A DNA stretch of 64,000 bases from Saccopteryx bilineata (GCF_036850765.1 NC_089498.1:72270305-72334304); one strand, 5' to 3'; shown: positions 49,841 through 61,149, numbered from the stretch's first letter. Notes: generated by a model not told the origin, from the sequence alone. Numbers and translations: made by a program.

Positions 49841-50035
49841 TAGACAACCTAAATTTAATGAACAAATCTAAAGACACAAACCATCAGAACTGACTGTAGA
49901 AGAAATTGAAAATCTGAATATAACTATAATAATTGAACAGATTAAGTTAGTAATTTTAAAATTTTCTAAAAGGAAAAGCCCAGAATTAGATGGCTTCACT
50001 GATGAATTTTATCTGGTTCCAGAAATTGACCTTTG

Positions 50036-50391
50036 GGCCCTGGCCCGTTGGCTCAGTGGCAGAGCATCCGCCCAGCGTGTGGAAGTCCTGGGTTCAATTC
50101 CCAGTCAGAGAACACTCAAGTGACCATCTGCCTCTACACGACCCCGCACCCTCACCCCACCGCCCCCTGCCCACCACAGCCATGACTCAATTGGTTTAAG
50201 CGAGTTGGCCCTGAGCGCTGAGGATGGCTCTGTGGAGCCACAGCCTCAGGCTCCAAAAAATAATAGCTCGGTTGCCAAGCAACGCCCCAAAAGGCCAGAG
50301 CGCATGCAAGTAGGGGGCTTGCTGGGTGGATCCCAGTCAGAGTGTACGTGAGAGTCTGTCTCTTTCTCCCCTACTTGCACTTAGAAAAAAA
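50036..50391 (+). mobile_element. tRNA-derived SINE (CCCTGGCC type)
   Basis: The head GCCCTGGCCCGTTGGCTCAGTGGCAGAG and B box GGTTCAATTCC are followed by a body with an extra G/C-rich segment and an A-tail. It is inserted at the 3' limit of the recognisable L1 RT sequence. Confidence 0.9.
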
Positions 50392-50590
50392 AGCAACTTC
50401 AAAATATTTTTCAATATCCTCTGTATATCACATATCATTATTATATTCCAGTATAGTCTACAGATAGATGTACATATATAAATAGCTATAGATAAAAATA
50501 TAGATATAGTTAGTATGTGTATATAAATTTTTTTCCATTACAAATGTGTAATTAGTAGGCATTTTCTGTCAAATTTAGAGGCATGAGAGC

Positions 50591-50951
50591 TGTTATGGAC
50601 TCAATGTTTTTCTTCTCAAAATCCAGATATTGAGTCTTTATCCTTAAATATGATGGTAATTGAAGATGGGCCATTGGGAGGGAATAAGGGTTAGATGAGG
50701 TCATGAGGGTAGGGCCCCCATGACTGGAGGATCTTTGTAAGAAGAAGAAGAGAGACCACAGCTCTCTGCCATGTGAGCAGACAGCAAGAAGGCAGCTGAC
50801 TGCAAGCCAAGAAGAGGACTCTCACCAGGAAACAAATTTACCAGCTCCTGGATCTTGGACTTCCATCCTTTAGAACTGTGAGAAATAAACGTCTGTTGTT
50901 TAAGGTGCCCAGTCTGATACTTTCTTGTAGCAGCCCAAGGTGACTAAGACA
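50591..50951 (+). mobile_element. Solo LTR, ERVL-MaLR (MLT1-like)
   Basis: The LTR runs from TGTTATGGACT to GGTGACTAAGACA. Familiar MaLR phrases are present: 'gaggtcatgagggt', 'ccatgtgagcagacagcaagaaggc', 'ctcaccagga', 'gatcttggacttcc', and 'agaactgtgagaaataaa' with the poly(A) signal. A 5-bp duplication AGAGC flanks it, as expected for ERVL-type integration. No internal retroviral sequence is adjacent, so it is a solo LTR. Confidence 0.92.
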
Positions 50952-51174
50952 AGAGCTAAAAAAAAGGCTTTGTAAACTCCTAGAATACAACCAGATGAAC
51001 CAGATAATTGCATTCTGAAAGTCAATCAAACACATACATGTCTGGGGAAAATTAAAAAACAGAGTGTAGTTTCCTCCTGAATAATAAAATTATAGGGTTT
51101 TTAGTCATTGAAAATAATATCCCAAAAGTTGTTCAAGAAAATGAATGTAATAATTATATCAAATATATCATCAG

Positions 51175-51595
51175 GCCCTGGCCGGTTGGCTCAGTGGTAG
51201 AGCGTCGGCCTGGCGTGCGGGAGTTCCGGGTTCGATTCCCGGCCAGGGCACACAGGAGAAGCGGCCATCTGCTTTTCCACCCCTCCCCCTCTCCTTCCTC
51301 TCTGTCTCTCTCTTCCCCTCCCGCAGCCAAGGCTCCATTGGAGCAAAGATGGCCCGGGCGCTGGGGATGGCTCCTTGGCCTCTGCCCCAGGCGCTAGAGT
51401 GGCTCTGGTCGCGACAGAGCAACGCCCTGTAGGGGCAGAGCATCGCCCCCTGGTGGGCAGAGCGTTGCCCCTGGTGGGCGTGCCAGGTGGATCCCGGTCG
51501 GGCGCATGCGGGAGTCTGTCTGACTGTCTCTCCCCGTTTCCAGCTTCGGAAAAATACAAAAAAAATAATAAATAATAAAAAATAAAAAATTATAT
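51175..51595 (+). mobile_element. tRNA-derived SINE (CCCTGGCC type), near-pristine
   Basis: The best preserved copy in the window. It has A box TGGCTCAGTGGTAGAGC, B box GGGTTCGATTCCC, an acceptor-stem-like pair GCCCTGG...CCAGGGC, and the full body with many intact CpGs. The tail is an (A)n/(AATA)n mix. The perfect 12-bp duplication ATATATCATCAG (51163 and 51596) flanks it. Near 51441-51480 the phrase CCCCTGGTGGGC is repeated, a small internal duplication not seen in the copy at 39060. Confidence 0.97.
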
Positions 51596-52655
51596 ATATA
51601 TCATCAGGCTTTGGAATACAAACAATCCTAATTTTAGAAAGAAAAATCTTTCTAAATCCTTACAACCCTTAAGAGTAGGAAACCACCAACAACCACAGAG
51701 AGAATGAATTCCTATGGAGCAAGTCTTGGGGCCACGCTGGTTGCCACAGCTGAACATAAAATACTCATTTACATAAAGCACTGTCCACCTCTGCCACCTT
51801 GTTGAAATGTCAGCTCACCAAGCACTTCACAATTTCCAAGAGGACAAAACTGAAATTATTTCTTCTTCCACAAATATCCTGCTCAGAAACTCCTGAAATT
51901 CCTAGACATTTTTCTTAAGAATTATAGATTCCAGCAATGATTTTCACCCTATAACCACTGTTAAACTTCTCAGCCAATTACTGCCCTAAACAATATCATT
52001 GTAGTTTACAGTCTTTCAACAGATTGCAAAGCATGTGACTGTGTTTCTAATTCCAAAGTATCTTAAATTTTACTAGTAAAATTTTCAAACACTGAAATGT
52101 GTTACTAACACTTATGCATATTACATCTACTCATCTCCTCTAATTTAAAAGCTATCAAAATAAGCTTCAATATATTGCCCGGTATAATTTTTCTTCCTAA
52201 TAAACCCTCTGTGCTTAAAACTTACAGCTTCATTATCTTATTGGTCATTAGTCAATTCTCTCCATTTCCTTACCATATATTCCAAAACATCAATGTTAGT
52301 TTTAAATATGAATATTCTCAAAATGGCACTCATCTTTATAACTCATGTTCTCCTTAACTCCCAACACTATCTTCCATCATGGCAAAAGAAACATTCAGAA
52401 GTTTCAATGAATAGATGGCTATTCTTTTCCAACCCAAACACATCACAGGTGGAACTGAGGATGAAGCCAAGTAAGTGTTTGCAACTAGGGATAAAAGTTG
52501 AAAGGTAGACCCAAAGAGTAAGGCTGAACAAAACTGAATTGAAACTCTAGCCATTCCAGACTGAGCAGATGATAGAACCGCCTGAATGGGGGCCTGGGAG
52601 TTATCTCTATGGGCCAATTGGGGCACGGTGCATGACCTAAAAGCATATCATTTAA

Positions 52656-52782
52656 GCCCTGGCCCAGTAGCTCAGTTCATTAGTATTGTCCTGATATGCC
52701 AGGGTTGCAGATTCCATCCCTGGTAAGGGGCAAATACAAGAAACAACCAATGAATACATAAATAAATGGAACAACAAATTGA

Positions 52783-52813
<31 letters not shown>

Positions 52814-52852
52814 AACTCTCTCTGTCTCCCTTCTTCTCACTCTAAAATCAGT
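52656..52852 (+). mobile_element. Short VES SINE
   Basis: GCCCTGGCCCAGTAGCTCAGT with 'cctgatatgccagggttgcagattccatccctgg', then 'aagaaacaaccaatgaatac' and a (CT)n tail. This is the short vespertilionid-style VES layout, distinct from the long copies nearby. Flanks ATCATTTAA and ATGATTTAA look like its duplication. Confidence 0.9.
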
Positions 52853-53336
52853 TATGATTTAAAGGATGAATAGAACTAATCTTTAGTATGTATTATATCT
52901 TATACAACTGGTAAGACCTGCTTCACAAACTTCATAAATTTTCCCTCTCTCCCGTTCAAAATTAATTATTCAAACAATCAGCTGCTCAATTATAAGCAAT
53001 CCAATATATCCCTCTTGTGGTACCATCTCTATTTCCTCTACCTCCACCACCCATTAACTCAATGGAAGCTCACTCAGGTTAAGGCACCTCAATCCTCCTG
53101 CTCATGCTGAGCTGAAAGAAGGCTGCTGCCACTTTTGCAACACTGGCCAGTGCTGTCTCACACATGCCAGTGGCAGTGGAGAATTCTAGCAACGTTTTTG
53201 AAAAGTTATATGGCAATAGTTATTGACATTCAAAATGCACATACATTTGACACAACAGTCCCACTTTGTGACTCTACCTTACAAAAAAAAAAAAACTAAA
53301 AGAATCAACCCATAAGAATATACATTCAAGAATGTT

Positions 53337-53515
53337 TAATTTTTTTCTTTATTTGTTGATTTTAGGGAGAGAGACAGAGAGAGAGAGATCAATTCATTAT
53401 TCCGCTTATTCATGCTGTCATTGTTTGAATCTTGTAAATGTTCTCACTGGGGACTGAACCCACAACCTGGGCATGTCCAGACAACACTAACCAACTGATC
53501 TACCTGGGCAAGCCC
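53337..53515 (-). mobile_element. Short VES-like SINE, reverse
   Basis: On the - strand it opens with CTTGCCCAGGTAGATCAGTTGG and has 'aggttgtgggttcagtccccag' and a (CT)n tail. Flanks CAAGAATGTT and CAGGAATGTT resemble an aged duplication. Confidence 0.85.
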
Positions 53516-53611
53516 AGGAATGTTCGTAGTGTCGCTTATAGTAGCAAAAATAGGGAAAGTGTTGAATAAATGTATGTACTATAGTGATACTATGCTATAT
53601 TAACGAACTTT

Positions 53612-53779
53612 TTTTTTAAGATTTTTATTTATTGATTTTAGAGAGGGGAAGAGAGAAGGAGGAGGAGCAGGAAGTATCAACTCTCATATGTGCCTTGACC
53701 AGGCAAACCCAGGGTTTCAAACTGGTGACCTCAGCATTCAAGGTCGATACTTGATCCACTGCACCACCACAGGTCAAGC
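53612..53779 (-). mobile_element. tRNA-derived SINE (CCTGACCTGTGG type), reverse
   Basis: On the - strand it starts CTTGACCTGTGGTGGTGCAGTGG with 'caaggcacatatgagagttgat' and an A-rich tail. Flanking CTATATTAAC(G/C)AACTTTT on both sides is its duplication with one change. Confidence 0.92.
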
Positions 53780-54695
53780 TATATTAACCAACTTTTAAAA
53801 ATAATTAAGTAACTCAGAGAGATAACTCTTAAAGCAAGAGAAAAGAATTCCAAGAGCCAAAAATAAAAAGAGAATTCAAATTAGAATGATAAGACAAAAG
53901 AAAGACTGTGATCGTGTAAAGAGGGTATTAGACTTAAGACATAACAGTTTGAGGTTGGGATTTTAATGCCTATTAAAGTCAAGAATAAAGGTCAAAGATT
54001 TGTATGAGGCAAGAGCTAAAATGAAAACACTTTGATTGCTTTTTCTTTAAAATAGAAACTAAAATACACTAGCCACAGGCCCAAGGATGCAGCAAAGAAA
54101 CCTGTTGTCCACCTGGAACTCTGGACAATGTGCAGTCTGAATTTACGCTATTTGAGTGATATATAAACTTGGATTTTGGGAGGGAGGTATTTATTGTATA
54201 GCTAACATAAAATAAAATCCATACCACTTTAAAGTGTACAACTCAGTGGTTTTTAATTTATTCATAAAGTTATGTAAGCATCACAACTAATTATTAGTCT
54301 TTAATAATTAATATAACTATTAGTTTATAATTAAAATTAGAATAATATCTAATTCAGAACATTTTCACACACATCCCAAAAAAACCTGTTACTGTTAGTA
54401 GTAATTTCCATTTCTCATCTACCTACAAACCTGAAATTAACATTAAAATTGGCTGGAGGTAGTGAATCCCCGAAAGTATTACCAGAGACAAATGCAAACT
54501 TGTCTATTAGAAAATGTCAACAAACCATGTAAGAACTCTAACAGTAATGACTTGTGGTGCAGATTAGTTCACAATCAAAAACTATAGAACACACAAGGCA
54601 CAAAGCTCCATTGATGAGAAAAAATATCCTAAGAACCAAGACAATAGAACACTGAAGACAAAATAAAAAGTATCTGCCTAAAATTCTTAAAGTTG

Positions 54696-54987
54696 TTTTT
54701 TTTAAGTGAGAGTAGGGGAGATAGACTCCCACATGTGCCCTGAGTGGGATATACCGGTAACCTTCATATGGGGCCAGTGCTCCAATCAACCAAGCAATCC
54801 TCAGTGCCTGAGACTGATGTTCAAACCAACCGAGTCCCTGGCTGTGAGAGAGGAAAGGAAAGAAAGGGGGAGAGGAAGCACATGGTTGCTTCTCATGTGT
54901 GCCCTGACCAGGAATCAGACCAGGAATCAAACCGGGACATCCACAGGCCAGCTGACACTCTGTCCACTGAGCCAACTGACCAGGGCA
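54696..54987 (-). mobile_element. tRNA-derived SINE (CCCTGGCC type), reverse, diverged
   Basis: On the - strand it opens GCCCTGGTCAGTTGGCTCAGTGGACAGAG and has 'cggtttgattcctgg'. A nine-base duplication within the B-box region (two CAGGAATCA phrases) is visible. It ends in an A-rich stretch. The 184-codon open frame on this strand is an artefact of the repeat. Confidence 0.85.
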
Positions 54988-55207
54988 GTTTAGAGTTATT
55001 ATAAGTGCAGAAACTATATTGAATGAACAGGACATTATGAAACACATCAGGCCACTTTTAAAAATAGCAATTTGAAATCCTAGAAAAATCATTTAAATAT
55101 TTACCAAAATTAAAACCCAGTGAAGTGGTTTCTATTCTGAAAATGATAGGCTAGTTTGTTTTGTTCTACTGAAAACAGCTATAAAAACTAGACTAAATTT
55201 TTTTTAA

Positions 55208-56393
55208 TAAATAAATTTTTATTTTAATGGGGTGACATCAATAAATCAGGGTACATATATTCAAAGAAAACATTTCCAGGTTATCTTGTCATTTAGTTCT
55301 GTTGCATACCCATCACCCAAAGAGAGATCGTCCTCCGTCACCCTCTATCCAGTTTTCTTTGTACCCCTTCCCCTCCCCCTCTCCTTCCTCCCCTCCCCCC
55401 ACCCCCCGTAACCACCCCACTCCTGTCCATGTCTCTTAGTCTCGTTTTTATGTCCCACCAATGTATGGAATCCTGCAGTTCTTGTTTTTTTCTGATTCAC
55501 TTATTTCACTCCGCATAATGTTATCAAGATTCCACCATTCTTCTGTAAGTGATCCGATGTCATCATTTCTTCTAGCTGAATAGTATACCATGGTGTATAT
55601 GTGCCCCATCTTCTTTATCCAGTCTTCTATTTTTTTTTACAGTGATTAAAAGCCTTTAAGCAAACTCTTGGCCCATACAGCAAGAATCCATAAAAGAGTA
55701 GTGTCCTTAACATGTTCACCAAGTCCAAGTTGGCCCCATCACCATGCCAAATTCCTGAAAAATGCAACCCAACCACAGTTCAGTCTGTTAGGAGCTGTCA
55801 CAGGGAGCAGGAGTCCAGGAAAAGTCCACATCCAGGAAAAGTCCTCATGGCACTGGAATTGTTATCACCATTCTATACTTTGCAGCTCATGTCCAAGTCC
55901 CAATGACCGCTGCTTCTAGCTGGTAATGATTCAGGTAGACTGAAAAAGCCATTTGCAGCATGCGTGGATATGGAGCTTCTGTTCTCCTCTGCCTGGAGAG
56001 ATGAGACCAGGTTGCTTTTCCCTGGAGCTCTGCGACTGTGGCATGGTAAAGAGAACCCTGAGATACACTAAGCTGGGTGGCAAAGGTAGATTCATAATAG
56101 AAGTTGGCAAAAGGGGGAAAGAGAGCTCTAAATTAGGAGTAGGTCCCAGCCTGAAATATGAGTGGGGCATTGAGGGAGGAGGGATAAAGGAAACACTATA
56201 TATTAAGCAAAGCAGCAGAAAATAGGACTATCAACACCCACAACAGAGATCTTTGAGGGAAGAATAAAAAACCTGACTATTCAGGCAAAACATAGTTAAG
56301 TGGCCCTTGTGCAGATGAGATCAGTTTACCTGCTTCTTGGAAGAAATACCCTAGGCTCGTCCACAGTGTCGTAGATGGGGCCGACGGCCCTAG
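55208..56393 (-). mobile_element. L1-like insertion: L1 3' end joined to about 750 bp of other sequence
   Basis: On the - strand the 3' part (55208-55640) is L1 3'-terminal sequence ('gataaagaagatggggcacatatacaccatggtatactattcagc'). The remaining 55641-56393 is not L1 3' sequence that I know. It may be an L1 5' UTR brought next to the 3' end by internal deletion or splicing. Both together are flanked by a 19-bp perfect duplication TAGACTAAATTTTTTTTAA (55189 and 56394), so they entered as one unit. Confidence 0.7.
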
Positions 56394-56412
56394 TAGACTA
56401 AATTTTTTTTAA

Positions 56413-56828
56413 GTTTATTATGTCGCCAGGGTTTCAAGTGCCCCGCTCAATGTAATACCCTTTACAACCCACATCATGCTCCCCCATGTCCCATGTAAAG
56501 TCTCTTTCCATCTTCATTTCTCCCCTTTTGGCCCCCTCCTCCTACCTTCACCCCCCTTTCCCTCTGGCTATTGCTACCCTGTTGTCTATATATATGTCAT
56601 GTATATATGTTTTTAGCTAATTCCCTTCACCTTGCAGGCCCCTATTCCTCCTTCCCTCTGACAGCTGTCCATCTGTTCCCTGGGCCCCTGCCTCTGTGCT
56701 TGCTATTTGTTCCTCAGTTTAATATGTTCATTAGATTCCACATACAAGTGAGATCATATGGTATTTGTCTTTCTCTCCTGGCTTATTTCACTTAGCATAA
56801 TACCCTCCAGGTCTATCCATGCTATTGC
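56413..56828 (-). mobile_element. Second L1 3' end, stacked on the first
   Basis: On the - strand: 'catggatagacctggagggtattatgctaagtgaaataagcc' through 'gggtattacattgagcggggcacttgaaaccctgg' and a tail. A third, slightly altered target copy GGACTAAATATTTTTTAA follows at about 56830. This suggests the element used the same target sequence as its neighbour. Confidence 0.75.
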
Positions 56829-57958
56829 AGGACTAAATATTTTTTAATTGACTTGAAGGTGTTAGAGAGCTATCAAAGTAGTTAGTACTTTCAGAACCAA
56901 GAAGTCAGAATAAAGGAAAGCCCAGAAACGGGACTATAACTCCAGGGCCCACTTCCCCCGCTTAGTGTTTGCCACATGAAAACAGCTGGGTGGGGCAGCA
57001 GAGTTTACAGGTGACCCACTGATCCCAGTGGACTGGGAGGATGAAAATGGAAGTTGAGCCACCAAGGGGAAAGACCTTTCAAATGAGACTCTGAAGAACT
57101 AAAAAGAAGAATAAACTCCCAAAATTGGAGATACTGACAGATGGATACGAAAAATCATAACGTTCCCAAGCAGAAACTTTCATGAGAAGCAGTGGTGGGG
57201 TGGGAAAATCTGAGCTATAATAGATGAATTGCTAGAGGGTCCGTGTGGACAAGTCTGAGCGTTAATAACTCAAGGGAAACCCAGTCCAAGGGAATCCTCA
57301 TTCCTTTGTGAGATGTACCTCCAGGAGCCCCATCAGGTCCTCAGCGTATCAGAGCAGAATGCCCTGTGCTTCCATCAAGAGGAGGAGTAAGGAACCATTT
57401 TGAAATATGCCAGAGCAATCTTTACTTCTAAACAAGTCTTACCTTTAAGACACGTTATTTTTCCCAAAGCCTAACTTGCTGAGGTTTTATCAGAGCCTAG
57501 CCAGCCTGGTGAAAGGGAAATACCCAACTCCAGTTCCCTCTAGGTCTCCATGTGCGGAAAAGGAAATACCTAACTCCAAGCCCCTCTATTAACCCCGTCC
57601 CGCCTACTGTGGGGTGCGGGATTTGCCCTGGTGAAGTTCACAGTCCAGGGACACAGAATCCTCAAAAGACTGAGACTTAATCATAAACTGTGGAACACTT
57701 GCTTCCCCCTACATTGCACCACTACATTCCTAAAGGCTATTTGCTGCGGTTCATTTTACCCAATACTCCAACCACAGATCCGGAACACACAGAGAACCTT
57801 CAACAGGATGAATGCAAAAAAATAAATAATGTCTACACCGAAGCATATCATATCCAAATTTCAGAAATCAAAGATAAAGAAAAAATTTTGAAAGAAGAAA
57901 GAGGGGGAGGGGAGTGATGCCTTACTTACAGAGGAGCAAAGATAAGAATTACATACAG

Positions 57959-58240
57959 CCTGACCAGGTGGCGGCGCAGTGGATAAAGCGTTGGAGTGGG
58001 ACGCAGAAGAGCCAAGTTTGAAACTCCAAGGTCGCCAGCTTGAGTGCGGTGTCATCTAGTTTGAGCAAGACTCACCAGCTTAAGCCCAAGGTCGCTGGCC
58101 TGAGCAAGGGGTCACTCAGTCTGCTGTAGCCCCCCAGCAAGGCACATATGAGAAAGCAATCAATGAACAACTAAGGTGCCGCAACAAAGCATTGATGCTT
58201 CTCATCTCTCTCTTCCTGTCTGTCCCTCTCTCTTTCTCTG

Positions 58241-58288
<48 letters not shown>
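57959..58288 (+). mobile_element. tRNA-derived SINE (CCTGACCAGGTGG type, long)
   Basis: The head CCTGACCAGGTGGCGGCGCAGTGGATAAAG and the body with repeated 'aaggtcgc(c/t)ggc' are followed by 'cacatatgagaaagcaatcaatgaacaac'. It ends in (CT)n and then an (AC)n microsatellite of 24 units (58242-58289) in place of a poly(A). Flanks AAGAATTACATAC and AAGAATTATATAC are the duplication with one change. Confidence 0.95.
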
Positions 58289-58290
<2 letters not shown>

Positions 58291-58625
58291 GAATTATATA
58301 CCTCTAACTTCTCTGAAACCATGCAAGCAAATACAAAGTGAAATAGATAAGGTGTTAAGAGGGAAAAAAGTGTCAGCCTAGAATTCGGTGCCCTGAAAAA
58401 TTATTTTTCAAAAGTGAAGGAGAAATATTTGCTCAGACCAGAAACAAACAAACAAATAAATAATAGAGGAAATGTGTTGCTAGTGGACCTGCCTTGCAGA
58501 AATTTTAAAAGTTCTTCAGAGAGAAGGAAATAATACAATTCAGAAACTCAGACCTACATGCAGAAAGGAAGAATATCAGAGAATGAGTAAGTGAGGCTAA
58601 AATTAAAACTTTTATTTTTCTTATT

Positions 58626-58748
58626 CTTTCTTTTGTAACAGAGACAGAAAGAGACAGAAATAGGGACAGATACGGACAGACAGACAGGAAGGGAGAGAGA
58701 TGAGAAGCATCAGTTCTTCATTGCGCCATTGCAACACCGCCTGGTCAG
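58626..58748 (-). mobile_element. SINE (CCTGACCAGG type), internally deleted, reverse
   Basis: On the - strand only the first part of the head (CCTGACCAGGCGGTGTTGC) is joined to the 3' part ('gatgcttctcatctctctcc', then an unusually long 'tgtctgtc' tract). The middle is missing. The duplication TTTTCTTATTCTT lies on both sides. Confidence 0.88.
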
Positions 58749-59981
58749 GCTATTTTCTTATTCTTAATTGATATGACAGCTAGTAGTTTGTTCAAAATAA
58801 TATTAGCACAATGTATTTGATTATGTATAATTATGTATAGATGCTTAAATTTTATTATGTATAAGTAAAATAAACGACAGCAATGATATAAGAGATGAGA
58901 GGGAGGAATTAAAATTATTTTGTTATTATAAGGTATTTGCACTATCTATAAAGCTGTATACTATTTTCAAGTGGACTTGGATTAGTCATAAATGTCTGCT
59001 GCAAACTCTAGAGCAACCACTAAAAAAGGTTGTTTTGTTTTTTAAATATAATTGCTGTGCTAAGGGAGAAAAATGAAATAATATAAAATGCTCAATCAGA
59101 ACTATAAAAGGCAGAAAGACAAAAATAGGAACAAAGAGCAAGGGCAAAGAATAGAAAAAAATAATAAATATGGTTGATATTAATCCAAATATATTAATAT
59201 TTTTATTCTGCATGATATTAAATGGTGGATACATGTCATTATACATTTGTCAAAACCCATAGGACGTACAACTCCAAGAGTGAACCCCAGTGTAAACTAT
59301 GGACTTTGGAGAACAACATGTCAAGTAGCTTCATCAGTGGAAACAGATATACCATTCCAGCACTGGATGTTTTTAGTGACAGAGGGGTTATAAATATATG
59401 GGGGCAGGAAGGTGGAAACCTGAGGGAACACCCTGTACTTTCTACCCAATTTTTCTGTGAACTTAGAAATGTTTTAAAAATAAAGTTCACTAAAAAAAAA
59501 AAAAGTAAATTTCAGAAGCAATAAAAAAGATTAGACAAAAAGTAACATATACTCAATATTGGTAAAGAAGAGTGAATGTATGAGTAATAGGAGTCTCCAA
59601 AGAGGAAAACTAAAACCAGAAAATAGAATAAATGCCAAAAACTGTAATTCAAAATCACAATTTTGAAATAAAAGATTTTGAAACTACATTTTAAAAGAAC
59701 ACACCATGTACCTAAGGTTATCAATCCAATATGATGCATATCACAAAGTATTCTAATGAAATCACTAAATGTTAAAGAAAAAAAGAAAAAATACTTTGAG
59801 CATCTTGTTAAAACAGTAGATGAGTTATAAGAGAAAGAATTATATTATCATAAAACATTTCTGCATTAATATTTCTCCAGAAACAAATGAGAATATTTTT
59901 AAGATTCAAAGACAGAAAATATGAGCCAGGGATTTTTTAAGTGCTAAAAGTGATATTTAAATATAAAGGGCAAAGAGTATT

Positions 59982-60220
59982 GCCTGACCTGTGGTGATGC
60001 AGTGGATAAAGCGTCAACCCAGACTACTGGAATGCTAAAGTTGCTGGTTCAAAACCCTGGGCTTGTGCAGTCAAGGAACACATGAGAAGCAACTACAGCA
60101 ACTATGAAGCAACTAAGAGTTGATTCCTCTTAATCTCCCCCCACCCTTTCTCTCTCTCCTCTCCCTAAAATAAAAAAATTTTAAAACATCTTTAAAAAAT
60201 TATTTTTAAATAACTAAATA
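59982..60220 (+). mobile_element. tRNA-derived SINE (CCTGACCTGTGG type)
   Basis: CCTGACCTGTGGTGATGCAGTGGATAAAG, B-box-like GGTTCAAAACC, then 'aaggaacacatgagaagcaac', a (CT)n stretch and an A-rich tail. The 16-bp duplication AAAGGGCAAAGAGTAT flanks it. Confidence 0.95.
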
Positions 60221-60813
60221 AAGGGCAAAGAGTATCATCAACATGTAAAAGCACAGAGAATTTTGATCCCATGAGCTCTCCTTAAGAAATATACTAATGA
60301 ATGAGCTTCAGTCAAGCAAAATGACTAAAGAAATATTTAACATAAGGACTACTGATAAGTAATGACCATGTACTTATAGAAATAACACTAAATAAGGCAC
60401 AAAAGGAAGAGATCAATAGTATGCAACGACTTACTATGAAGTTCAAACAAGGTAGATACACTTAATTATTTTTAAATGGGGTTAGAATGGGGAGACAATA
60501 TGCAAAAATGTATTTAACTGTTCTTAGTGATAATATTGGTGGTAATAGTATTACAATTATTATTCTGAGGGTTATTTTGTGTGAGTAAAGGATAAAGTAA
60601 ATGAGTATAGGTTATTCTAATTCTATCATCTCTTGTGTTCTTGAGAACTAAGATTCTTGGCGGAGAAGAGAAGAGATACAGATCAACACAGAAGAGGTTC
60701 GGTTTTACAACTCTGGTTACGAACTAAAAGTATCAATATGAACTCATGAAATAGTTTATCTTCTAAAATAAAAAAGTACATACATATACCACACATATAA
60801 AATCTTAGCTCTG

Positions 60814-61115
60814 GCCTGACCAGTGGTGGCACCATGGATAGAGCACTAACCCAGAATGCTGAGGTTGCCGGTTTAAAACCAACAGTCACCAACTTGGGCC
60901 TTGTGTTGCCAACTTGAGCATGGGATCACCAACATACTTCTGAGTTAATGGGCTTGAGCTTGAGGTCACTGGCTTGAGCCCGAGGTTGCTGGCTTGAGGC
61001 CAAGGTCGCCAATTCAATCCCTGGTGGGAGTACATATGAGAAGCAATCAATGCACAACTAAGTGGAGTAGTGAGTTGATGCTTCTTTCTCTCTCCCTATC
61101 TCTCTCCCCCCAAAA
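60814..61115 (+). mobile_element. tRNA-derived SINE (CCTGACC type, long)
   Basis: The head CCTGACCAGTGGTGGCACCATGGATAGAG is followed by a body with repeated 'gaggt(c/t)(a/g)ctggcttgag' units, more than in the copy at 39738. A (CT)n stretch and short A-tail end it. The duplication AATCTTAGCTCTG is perfect. Confidence 0.95.
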
Positions 61116-61149
61116 AATCTTAGCTCTGTTCATAAAGAAGCCTGAAAAC

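Larger units (their letters stand above)
40880..50035 (+). mobile_element. Old L1 remnant, broken up by later insertions
   Basis: Non-contiguous L1 pieces run in one direction. 5' UTR-like sequence ('gatggagtaaggatttctgaaagtcctctc', 'gacaaagacattaaaatc') lies at 40890-41385 and 44480-45480. The ORF2 endonuclease region is at about 45640-46690, including a decayed TTF/SDH-type end, and the start of the RT region is at 47456-47724 and 49857-50035 ('aggaaaagcccagaattagatggcttcact'). Every frame is destroyed. It has been split by a SINE (41386), a hAT transposon (41638), SINEs at 46283, 46779 and 47170, and the EIF2S3 retrocopy (47741). ORF1 is mostly missing. Confidence 0.65.
57115..59510 (+). 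mobile_element. Half-L1-like (HAL1-type) remnant with poly(A) end
   Basis: Ordered pieces in + orientation: ORF1 3'-end-like sequence ('aaatcaaagataaagaaaaaattttgaaag', 'gaaaaattatttttcaaaagtgaaggagaaat', 'agttcttcagagagaaggaaataat'), then an inter-ORF-like region to about 59215. The L1 3' UTR follows directly ('acatgtcattatacatttgtcaaaaccca', 'ctatggactttgg') and ends in an A-run at 59490-59503. ORF2 is absent between these parts. SINEs at 57959 and 58626 interrupt it. Confidence 0.6.

Noticed and set aside
51175..51250. tRNA-like fold with A and B boxes
   Set aside because: It is the head of a SINE followed by a SINE body, A-tail and target-site duplication, not a tRNA gene. The same applies to the other SINE heads.
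54538..55092. 184-codon open frame on the - strand
   Set aside because: About half of it is the reversed SINE at 54696-54987, and the rest is A/T-rich with no recognisable domain.
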